From positions 51,919,745 through 51,983,744 of the forward strand of contig CM023457.1 in assembly GCA_013339765.2 (NCBI GenBank): a stretch of 64,000 nt of DNA, given 5' to 3'. This DNA is from Haemaphysalis longicornis (lineage: Eukaryota; Arthropoda; Arachnida; Ixodida; Ixodidae). This document shows positions 20,501 through 32,500 of the stretch, piece after piece. The position numbers were made by a program, and so were the translations under genes. Position 1 is the first letter of the stretch. The number at the start of each line of letters is the position of its first letter. The notes beneath the pieces are model-generated. The model saw nothing but the letters and a program-made list of their open reading frames with translations, did not search any database and was not told the origin of the DNA.

Positions 20501-23500
20501 CTGCGTTGAGAGAGAGAAGAAACGACCAGTCACGACTCGACTCCGAGCAACGGTCAGTGGAGGAAATTTATTCGCCTCGGGGGTGGGACAAGCAGGCCAG
20601 AAAGACAGTGGGGATCTTCAAGTTACAGCCTTGGACATCACCACGGATAGTCCGCTCGGTTGTCTGAGGATTCTCTACAACATAGAGATGTACGGGAAAA
20701 ATGAGTGCCGGACTGCTTCTCGGGGAGTCCTCGGTGAATGAGACTAAATCAAGCAGACCCAGTGAGTAGAGCAAGGGATGGGAAAGGGAAGAGGTGGGAG
20801 GAGTTATTGACAAAACCGCAGCGTGCCTCAGTTCCTTGGCATGCCATAGAGACAAAGTCCACATGGCAGCATTACCTCCATAATTACCTGGTGCGCACGG
20901 CCTTTTGTTGGCACTCGTGGACAATGACTTCGTCAGCGCGCCAACACACGCCGTGCACTATGATCATGTTTTGTGGCAAGCTTTTTTTATAACACCCCGT
21001 CAAAACTGTTTACCTGGCTAATGAGCTACGAATAAACGTTCCAAGTCATCAATTGAGAAGTTTTTCATCTTGTTGCGCCAATTCACAGCACCTGTTCGGT
21101 CCTTCTGTTGAGCCATTTGCTCAATTAGGCATGAATGTAAGGTAGTGAGTGGATATGAAAGGATCGATTCCTCACGTTTTGACACATGCTGCTTTATTAG
21201 CTACAACACACAGTGAGGTGTCCTTCATAGGGATTTATTTTATACGAGATCCAAGGATAAGTTACAGAAGCAGGCGGTGAAAGAATGAACAGCCACTACT
21301 CACTGTATTTACTTGTATCTAGGCTGGTACTTTTTTTAAATAATTGGCGCAGCTTCGCACTAGTGGCGTGAAGACTGAGCAAACAGCGAAACTGGCAACC
21401 CCACCTTGCTTATTTCTGGTTCGGCTAAGTTTATGCGTGGTTATGCTTGGAGACTCGGTCAAGTTTTCTGTGAGGTGTCATCACTAGCCCCCCAAGGAGC
21501 AATGAACACTCGGCCATCACATTATTTACAATGTATGCGTACCCATCGGCTTTGCGGTGAAGCTTTTAAACGAGCACTGACACCAATTTTCGGCATTAAT
21601 ATTATTGCACAGCTGGCTTCCTTTACTCAACAGAATACCCTGGCTGAAATATGAGCGGCGTGCGACGCGAAGAACACACTTTAATTGTATCTCGTTTATC
21701 GCGCCGATGGAACATCACGCGGAGTGGCACTCAGCAAATGGACATCAGCGTAACATCACAACAGCCCTACTCCAGATATGACGAGGATGTGCCCACAGCA
21801 GAGTAGAATGACAGTCCCCCTTCGAGGAGTGAAATAACGATCCCCCTCTCCTCACAGGCCCCGCAAAATGACTAGTGCTCCTCTAACGCGACAACGATCT
21901 GCTACTTGCATTAGCGAACATTTAAGGGAAGGCCCCCGCACATGTTCGCGTGTTGTGTCACCGTATTCTCTGCTCTCGCCAGCCTCCCCACAAGAGAAAG
22001 AATCGACACCCTGCAGCGACCAAAGAGGAGCCGGCCGCCCACCTTCCAGAAGAGGCACCGGCAGTGTCGGCAGAGGAGCAGGCTGTCGGCGTACTCCTCC
22101 TCGCGCAGGCCGTGCTTCTTGCGGAGCCGGTGGAACAGCCGCTGCCAGCCCGGGGACCCGTCCAGGGCCTCGGGGGGCCCCTGGCGCCGCCACTGCTCCA
22201 CCAGCTGGGGGCCGAAGTGGAACAGGCACAGGCGGCGCCACACGTGCTCTTCCTGCAGCAGGGCCGCCAGCACCGGGTGCGCCTCCCCGCTCCTCGACAG
22301 GTCCCTAGACGAAGGGGACGAGAAGGTCCCTAGTCAAGGGAGAACCTCGCTACGATTCTTCGCAACATAAAAGAACCAGTCTGATGTTTCAGTCATTAGA
22401 ACAAAAGATGTGCGAGGTTTCAAATCAAACCTTGCGAAGGAAAGTTTGACATCCACCTAACTGCAGCCATACGGCTACAAAGGAAAGCTATACAGCTTTC
22501 TCAGAAATTTCGCAGTTGAAGAAAAATTCGTCCTGGCCCAGGATTCGAACCTGGGACCACTGCTTAACCGGAGCAGTCACTCTACCAACTGAGCTAACCA
22601 GGAGGCTAGTCGTTTGTAGTGCGAGAGTAAATTGATCAACAACTCGAAGTGAAGGACAGGTGTTAATCGACCAGATTTAAGGGAAATCCCCAAGGTGGAG
22701 TAAGATTCTGCGAAGGAAAGTTTCTTCAACTGCGAAGTTTCTGAGAAAGCTGTATAGCTTTCCTTTGTAGCCATATGGCTGCAGTTAGGTGGATGTCAAA
22801 CTTTCCTTCGCAGAAACTTACTCCACCTTGGTGGTTTCCCCTAAATCTGGTCGATTAAATCAAACCTTGTCAAATGGAACCTGGACAGACCAGTGAAATC
22901 TCATCCTGCCCATCAGAAATTTCATTCCACTCACGGCAGTTCTGCTCAGTTTGCCCACAAGGCTACGCAGCAATGAGTCCAATATCCAAGGTGGTGTTCA
23001 AGTGAAACCAGAACCTTCATCTATCAAGAGCGAAAGATGTCTGCCTGAGATACCTCTCCAACAGTTAACGCTGCAGCCATACCTCACCAAACAGAACTGA
23101 AGAGACAGTAAAATCTGTTCCATCCATCAGGAATCCCTCTCATGCGTTGGAGTTCAACTACGTGGAGGTTCTCTTGAGCAGAGTTGCACTCAGAGAATCA
23201 GGATTCTAAACATTGTAGCTACACCCAGGCTACAAGGCGCACCACAGTGGAGAACTTGGTACTGAGACCACCTTGGCTTCTTCAACATGCATCAAGTCGT
23301 ATTTGAAATGGTTTACTGGTCACTGACCAAAGTCAAAATATACAAATGATGCTTCGGGAGCACTGCGGCTCCCTTATTCACACAACCATTTCAAGCACGT
23401 TTCCTGACCAGACGGTATGCCGTAAAACCCTCGACTACATCAAGTCGTATACCGGTGTTTTCATTTTTTGCACCAATCAAAATAATAAAGGGCAACAATC

Positions 23501-26500
23501 GGCCTTTTCTTCATTCGTCATTTGGTTAGTTTATCTGTTCTGTTTTAGGCCTTATTAGCGCCCATGGTTTTGTTTTTGTAATTACCTTTAATTTTTCTTT
23601 TGTTGCTCCTCCAGCTCTATCCCCCCACCCCCCTTTTCAGTACACCTTCCTTCTCTAAATCTCTCCTTTCCCACTTCCCATGTGTAGGATAGCCAATCGG
23701 ACTGTAACCCGGTTACACCTCCCTGCCTTTCATACCCTGTATTATCCTTCCTTCCTTCTTGCTATTTTCCCAATGACTGACACTACTGACATCATGTAGT
23801 GCAAAATTTGAAAGTTTGTCGACATGTTCAATTTTCTTCCTTTTCCGTGAAAACAATATCCTACAGGGCTGGAATGAAGGTAGGAGAGTTATCAACGTCT
23901 ATAATTGTCAAATAAGAATTGACGTGTCATTCAAGATGGCCAGCAAAGCTGCAGTGAGGTACCTAAGACCCTCAGCTCCCAAATACTTCAGAGGGGATAG
24001 AGCAGACTTTTTTTTTAAAAGGTGGAGTCTTAAAGCAGTACTGACACCAAATTTTGATGCCTAAAAAATGATATAATTGGCTTCATTAGTTTGTACAGAT
24101 GCCTCATCGAAATTTTTGCAGCGATCCAAGGCCGGAATCACATCTAAAATCGATTTTGATTGTCCCGGCCGCGAGCTTCCACAAATCGGCAGCACTAGCG
24201 AAACCGCTTTCGGCGTGACGAAACATCGGCCGGTGTGTCTGGCCGGTTCAAGGTGACGTCATATAGTCGTTTTCGGAACCGGAAACGATATTTTTTTTTT
24301 ATTGCGGAAGTTTGCTATTCAGCATAAAGGGAAATTAAATGTATAGATACACCCCGGATTCCCAAAGGAATATGAGCATCCTGCGCTGGTGTTGTCGGTG
24401 GTATTCGCTTGGGCAGGAGACGTACGGGTGTAGCTGTGTGAGCAATGCTTGTAAACTTTGCGCACTTAGCGTGTTCCCTTGCACTGGTGCCGAAAACTGC
24501 GCGGTGCGCGATGTCGACGCGCACTGCGGCGACGCGGCGGTGCGCGTCACCGAGCTCGCCCAAGTTGTGCTATGGCAAGCTCGCGGAATGCGAAGTACTG
24601 CTCGTGGAAGCCTGTCCGAGCAAATCGACGACGCCAAGATGCATTATTTTCCACGCGACGACATGCAGCGCTAAACGTGGACCGAGTTCATGCGCGGCGG
24701 CGGCCGCAAGAACTGTCGCCCAAGCCAACGGGCTCGGCGTTGCTCGGGTCAGCTTGGGTGTTGGGAACTTCGGGCTTAGTATCGTGGCGAATATTTTATC
24801 GCCGGTATCTGTACAACTGCGAATGACCATCCCTTACACAACTTTTCACCGCACTATCATCCCATTTTTCGCATACTGAGCTTTATTTTGGCGATAATTG
24901 CCGTTTCAGCGATCGGTGACCAAGACATCTGCCGTGGCCTGTTTGATTCTAGCGCACAGGTGGCGCCATCTTTCGGCCGCTCGCCGCACCGCAGTGCCGG
25001 CAGTGCTGGGTTGGAGCGCCGAACCTCCGCTGCCGGTCAGCGTAGGCTTACCATCGCGGCAAATATCTGAACGCCGCTTTTAAATTCAGCGCTGATAACA
25101 ACCCCTACCACAATTTTTCACCACACTAACATCTACTTTCTCCCATGTGGAACTTCTTTTTTGCGATCAGATTGATTATAAGAGTGGCGACAAGCTGTTG
25201 CTATCACGGTCTGCACCGGTTCGAGCCGCAGTGATATTAAAAAACGGACGACGGCGAAGACATCGCCGGCCCAATCACCTGGCCAAAAAAAATTGCTCTG
25301 TCTGTCGGGTGGCAGCGACTCATCCGAGTCTGACGATTCAGACGACATGTTGACTGCTCGGCCGAGTGCGGACCATGTGCAATCGTAGCAGACGATGTGG
25401 CGAATGTCCGTGACGTCATGGGTGAGACCGTGACGTCAGACTGGCCCGCTTGCAGGCTGGCCTTCGAACAGCCATTTTCCCGCGCGGCAACCGAATTTGA
25501 AACTGGTTGCAATAAACGTGCTATAATTATTTCTGTGTTGGCGGCTGACGACTTTCGGTTCGATTTTCGTAATTACTGGGCCAATAGGTATTCTTTACAG
25601 CATAAAAACTGAAAGAGAGAAATTTAGTGTCAGTACTCCTTTAATTTAAATCATTACATATCTCGAAATGCAATCGCAGCTGACATTGAGACCTTCACGT
25701 GATCAACACGCCAGTGTTAGTTATGAGTGACCTCAATGCAGAAGTCTCCTAGCGAGACAGGAAGTGGTTCATCCAGTTTGGACTTGAGGCCAGCATTCCT
25801 AGCATGGTGCGCAGAGCCCTCATTCATTCCTGTCCATTCTCACATAAATGTATGCTACATAAGTGGATGTGTGTGCCAGGGGCCATTTTCTTTTGGTGGG
25901 CACAAAAATATTCTGCCATCCTCCTCATGTACAGATCCGCAGTAAAAGAAAGACTCATCTCATCTTCACAGCCCCTCCAACACCCATTGCAACTTCCTAC
26001 AGCCGAGCGTTTTTCTTTTTCACCTGCATCGTAGAAGAGACAGCCCCCTCAAATACAAATTAAACAGCTAACGTTGTGCTTAGCATGCCACCAAGGCAGG
26101 TAATCAGAACAGCACAGAATGAAATATAGCCGAACATATTTCCGACAGATTAAACACACAGGGAGTTTCGTTGGTTCATTCCACATGCACGTTCTCTTTC
26201 CCTGGAGGTGCTCAGTTAAAAATGAGAAATTCGTAAAGTACACCCAAGAACGAATGAAGCAGCAACCATGTGTACTCTCAACAGGCCGACCGCGTGCTGT
26301 GCCCCACAGAGGTGCAACTCTTGAAGGGCCCGAGACTCTCGCTTCAGCAGACTCTGTCCAGCCCTTGAATGACTCGATGCCCTCGCACTTCGAACCTCAC
26401 GAGTGTGAGTGGCCCAAGGCTCGAGAAAGAAGAGGGAAGGGGAAGCAGCCTCACCGGTAGTCGGCCAGCCGCAGGAGCACCTCACGGAGCAGCTCGGGGG

Positions 26501-29500
26501 GCAGGTGCGGGAAGGAAGGGGTTGTGTTGTCGGGGGGCGTGGGGGAGGAGAGGTCGATGTGGCGCTGCACGTCCCAGATGCGCTGCAGGGTCTGCAGGTG
26601 CTGCTCCCACAACTGGCTCGAGCCCAGGGGCCGGCCCCAGCAGTGGTACTTGCGCAGCGTCCGCTCTAGGTCCTCCAGCAGGAGCTGTTCAAGGGGGCAG
26701 GGGGGTGAGGGAGCATGGCTTAGGGAAAAGAACTCCCCAGGACTGGGAAACTTAGGGATTCCAATTCCCTTCTCTCCAATAGGGAACAGAACTCCCCAGG
26801 GCTGGGAGACTTGGGGAAACCCAGCCCCACCCACGGCTCCGGAGATACAGGCTAAACTGAGATGTGGTGGAGAGACCGGGGCAATCCTCCCTCTCAGTTC
26901 CCCCTTTTCGTATACAATTCCCCCTCTTGTATACAAATGGAGACAAAGTGCTGCTCCAGACCGAGTACACACTGGTATGGAGTAGAACGTCATCTATTCT
27001 GGGATAACGTATCACCAAAAATGTGCCCTACCATTTCTGTTTGGGAGAGGGGGGAAAATTTTCAACAAAGATGCCCAACAAAATGAAAACAGTGCTGAAA
27101 CCAGTGCAAACTGCACACAGAAATTTTAAAGCTATTTTTAATGCAGTGGGCATCTCTTAAGCTCTGTCCCCTTAGTTTATCTCATCTGCTCTCTCTGGGG
27201 GGTGTTACTGAAAACCTGCAGAGGCTGATCACAGCAGCTGAGTGTTATGAAAACTTAGCCTCATAGTGTCAATGCTGGAAGGACCAGACTAATAGCGGAA
27301 TGTACTTGAGATACAGCACAGATAGGCCCTTTTTATGGGGTTTTTTTTAACAGCGGAGCTGTTTAACTCGGCCGCAAGTTGCCCAACGTAAACAGAAAAC
27401 CTCCAATTGCAAAGAAAAAAAACGCATCCCTTGGTGGGACTCGAACCTGGGTCCCTCGCGTTCTGAAACTGGCGTCTATCCCATTGAGCTATCACTGCAA
27501 TCCGGGCGCACAGCATTATTTCCTTTGAGTTATTCGTGGCGTTGGCTTTGGACTCCACGCGAGAAATCATTTGCTTGCTCGTTCGCTCGTTCATTTGCTC
27601 ACTTGCATAGGCTTCACTGCCGCAGCTGCGCCGCTATTAACAGCAGAGATGTTTAAGCTTCAGCTTGGTCCAGTGGCATGGCGTCGTCTACGCTTGCACC
27701 ACATGATGAGCTCGCAAAAAAAAAAAAAAAAAAAGAGGAAGAAGAAAAAAACAATGGCAGAACATGGGCCCAAATCAGCTACGCGTCTATGCTTGTCCCA
27801 TGCTCTGTCGTTTTATCTCTGTTTACCTCCATACTGTAATGTGTACCCCGACTGGTGATACGATGGAACTAAGCGCTTACAGGAGCACAACTGCTTTAAA
27901 CGTACTCAATAAGCAGCAACCTCTTCTCGACCAAAAGCACCTTGCAAAGCCCGCTAACACACCAATCCCTCACAAAAACAGCGGGTCACATTGCCCATCA
28001 GGCATAGCCACAAAACGTTCAGCATATGCAGTGCTTTGGGGATGCCGGTGACACCGAATCTGGCAACACTATGTAACACAAACGCCAAGGTGGCCACAAC
28101 TGCTTGATCGCTCCCACCAGGGTCATTACTCAAGCCAGCATTTTAACTGGCGACTACCGTATTTACACGATTGTAGGTCGATCCGACCTTTTTTTTTTTT
28201 TCAAATTTGACAATCGAATGTTGGGGGGTCGACTTAGAACCGAAATCGAACTGTGCACCGCTAGTAACGGCAAGAGAAACGAGAAATCAGGGGTGCTACG
28301 AGCTGGGGACAGCTTTGCACCCTCTTTTCCAAGGTTATGGTCGAAGCGCAGCATGTTAATTTACCACTGCATACATTCTGGCGTCAATAAAGGTGATGCC
28401 GACTTTGAAAGTTGGCGTTCCCGATCTGTGCCCTTTGTCCACCGTACTCACCTCCCACCACTGTGTTCGGAAGAGTACTGAACAATGTGATGCTACCGTG
28501 GCTACATTAGCGCTGTGCATTGAATCATGGGATTCGGTAACACTCATTTTGTTTATTAGAGACGAACAAAATGCTTCTTGAATGCGAGTAACGTACTCAC
28601 GAATAAAACTCACGCGCGCCGCTTCTGTCAGCCGCCATGTTGTTTGTTTTGGTATTGCACGGCATTGGCCACTACCGGTTGCTTCGATGGTTGTCATTTT
28701 GCAGGGAATGTGTTCTCATAATTGCGAATAAAGTTTCCCGCTCAACCCACAGCGCATGGTTGTTCCGTGTGCTTATACAAAAGCTTTTCTTTTTTAACAT
28801 CTACTGCATGCACCACGACCGCACGGCTCTTGTGGGAGCATCAATCATTGATGGAAGAGCCGCCGTATGGGGGGGTATCGGCAGTTGACGGAAGGGCTTC
28901 TCTTTGTGATACGATTTTCTAGGTGGTGCTCACTTTTTTTTTTTCCGAGGGATGCAATTTTGGGGGGATCGACCAACATACGAGTTGACTCGCAATCGTG
29001 TAAATACGGTAATTCGCACCAGGCCCAAAATCCCAAATTGCAGTTAACCCCAGCAATCTGATATTATCACAGTTCAGCCGGTCAGCATGCAGCAGTACCG
29101 TACAGACTTTTCCGTCACACGCTGCTGTGTTGGGTGGTGTTTGCGAACTCCGCCACATTTTGGCATGTACTAATACGTCTGGTCGTAGGAACACGAGAAA
29201 GCTCTTCTTGTGGCCAAACGTGAATGGGGCAGCAGCCCTGGCTCCCGTTCCTCCTCACCTGGAGAATGTGCGTGTTCTGGCGACTGTCGGCCACCTGGGA
29301 GGCCACCTCCTCCAGCATGGTGAACAGGACGCGGCTCGCACACCCACTTAGCGTGGTCAGGTTCTCCGTTATGATCAAGTGCAGCAGCTGGGGGGGAAAA
29401 AATGGAATGGAATGTCACGATGATGACCCACACATGTTGTCGCCAGAGTGCTGGTGACCTCATCACCAAGTATGCTGCTCATTCCATAGTTATAAGGCTG

Positions 29501-32500
29501 AAAGTTGGGCTAGTTGGTATCGACTTAAGGGGGGACACTGGTCTTGAGGACCGAAAATTTGCCAAAAAAAATCAATTTTCTGTATTAATTTTATTTGCAG
29601 TCTACAGGTCCCAAAGAATGTACCTGCAAAATATCATAGCTGTATCATAAGTATTCACAAAGCTGTCACCCTTTGAAGTCGCCTAAATGACCATCTATGT
29701 TTGCAAACTTCTTGCCCTGTTTTCTCAGAACCAATTTTTTTCCCACATCGTCAGCTGTCGGGTACAATATCTTGGATGTACTGGTCGATTTACATATTTT
29801 TGCTGCATTCGAAAGCTTATGAACTGAACAGTGCAATAAAGCTACAAAAGTACAGAATTTCTTTTTGCTGGCACAAGATTTTATGCAGTTAGTTTTACAA
29901 AAACATTGTAAATTGATGACCTGACATTTACGAATTTTACAGCGTTTGCAGAAACCATGCTAAAATTACTGCAGTGGTATAGTTTCACTCCCTGGTCCTT
30001 CTAGAGCACAAAGGGATAAAAGCTATTTGAGTATTTCATAGGTAGATAATGGAAAAATTGCCCAAAACGGAGTGACATAACATGTTGCACAACTCTAAAC
30101 GTACACCCCATAGACAAAAACTGACTGCATATTTGTGCTCAGGATGTTGAAATACACTCAATGTGTAAATCTCAAGCACAGAGGTTAAAAAATAACAAAA
30201 ATGTCCTCAAGACCAGTGTCCCCCCTTAACCATTTTACAGGGAAAAAAGACAGGGACCTAGAGAGAAGCAAACAGGACAATCGCTAGAAAGGGAAGTATT
30301 GAGCTCATCACTCAAACTCCGCGCGCACTCAAACACAAAAAAACGGCAAAACTGTGCCTATGGTTCAGGCATAGAAGAGGTTCGTACACAGCAATGACGA
30401 CGACGGAAATGGGAGAATCTAGCCGCGAAGTTGACCAGGACAGCCGATCGGGCAGCCATGGCCTATGTGACGTCCCTTAGGCCATGCATAATGGGGCAAC
30501 TGAAGAGAGAGCGGTTTTTTTCCGCGTCTTTCACATGATTTGCGCGCTCACCGCTTCACGTGCATGTGTAATATTTGGCTCAGGTATTCCTGGCAGTGTA
30601 ATCAAAACGTCGCGCAGGTTTACTTGCACTGCTAAAAGAGTGTTGAGGGGTCCCTTTAAAGGAGCCATGAAGACAAAATGCAAGTTGGGTTTATTAGAAA
30701 GACAGCTTAGTCCCGATAACAATGATGCCAATATCATTGCAATCTTCGAACAAATAACGGAGATATTGAAGAAAATGTGTGAAGCAGTCGTGACCCCCTA
30801 GCCAATTTCCCGCAACTTTTCTATGATGTCACGAAACCTTGTTTGTGCGATTGGCGGCCGCCTAACGGACCTGTCGCGACGACACATGACTGGATGTCTG
30901 TAATGGGGCCTCTATACTCGGTGACAACTTAAGAACGGCACCGGAAGTTGCCGCTGTGCCTTATCACCGTATCCGGATGTTTTCTCCGCGCGGCGCAAGT
31001 AGAGCGTTACTGGGAATATTTTGAACATGGTGTGAGCCGTTCCCGTGATTTTTTTGGACTTAATATGCTTATAAACGACTCCAGTGACGACAAATAAGCT
31101 GAGTGAGACAAGGCAGACGATATCATGCATTCATAGCAAACCCCTTTCAAAACGCGCGCGCACTGACGTCACGGTCTGGCGCTTTGGCGGAGTGATACAC
31201 TACACGAGGTGGTGCCGTTCTTGAGTTGTAACTGAGTGTAGTTCCATTTGACCGCATCACTTGAATGCTAACGTGCAGTTAACGCACTGAAAATTATGTT
31301 TTATCGTTGGCCCGTGTGACGTCATTCTTGCTCCAACATGTCACTGTGGCGCAAAATTTGAAACTTTTTAAATACTTCTTGCTTTTTTTTTCGTTAAAAA
31401 AAATCTTTTGTGGCTGTGATGGAGCTGAGTGAGATGCTGAATCCTAGCTCTTTCAAATTACACGAAGTTTATTTTCTCTTCATGGCTCCTTTAACCATTT
31501 TACAGGGAAAAAAGACAGGGACCTAGAGAGAAGCAAACAGGACAATCGCTAGGCTCCAACTGAATAGCTTTACTTGGTCCCTGTCTTTTCTCGCTGTAAA
31601 ATGGTTCCACAGTCATTCCACAGTGCTGACGCCAAACATAAAACTTGGGTGTCTACCGTTAGACTTTTTTCAGGCTGCTTTGTCGACTTTGGAAGGTTCT
31701 AGGGCACTACAGATTCCCTTTTGCACACTGAAAAAAATCCCTCCTTTCTAATAAAATGTGCACAAGTACTTGCACGAGTATGCAAAACAACTCAAGCGTA
31801 ACGACGACCAAAATTATATGAAAAATCCAAAATTACCCAATACTACACAATGTGAAAGTCAGATTGTGCTGCAAGCAATTTGGTGGAATTGTCCCACTGT
31901 AGAAATAAAATCAGGGCAGTAGTGGCAATGGGCACAAACACGCAATAACCCTCCTACTTTTTAGGACGGCTATAAAGCAGATGTAATCCTGTCCACATGT
32001 GGTCAAGCCATTTGGTCGACTTGTTTTGGCTGTCCAGATGAGACAACCATGTTGGCTGTTGCTTATATGGAATTGCAGGCATAAGGCAGCACTGCTTGTG
32101 CCAATAGTAGTATATTTACATACAGCTGCAAGATCACCAAACAATATTTGCATCAGCTGCATTCAGCTAGGCTCAAGCTTAGGACAAGCTGGAACGTTAT
32201 ATGACATAAAGTCCAAGAGAAAAGAGCACAGGGCAGCTGTGCTCGTCGAAGTGAATGCTGCCCATGGATCCTCAACGCTTTATCAGCAATGTACCTGGGC
32301 CCCTACGTAATGATAGCCCATTCAGAGCTTCCATACAACTGCAGATATGCTGCCCAAACCAGGACCCGATTATAAAGCCTTACAATGTTTGATCTCCTGC
32401 ATTCTATAGATTTTTTAAAAAATTTTCTCTGTTTAATGCCTGACCTTGAACACAAGGCCCTACAGCTCCTTGCGAGTCATACGAATAAGGGCTGAGGAGC

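Larger units (their letters stand above)
30230..31606. repeat. 57-bp direct repeat pair and small inverted element
   Basis: CCATTTTACAGGGAAAAAAG through GGACAATCGCTA occurs identically at 30230-30286 and 31495-31551. The second copy continues to an inverted partner (GGTCCCTGTCTTTTCTCGCT, TGTAAAATGGTT) at about 31579-31606, forming a 110-base fold-back. The family B element lies between the copies. Confidence 0.85.

Noticed and set aside
21868..22370. Plus-strand frames of 127-146 codons
   Set aside because: Antisense shadow of FBXO exon 6, whose minus frame matches the family.
24445..24879. 144-codon plus frame and overlapping frames
   Set aside because: Inside the family A TIR element and not transposase-like.
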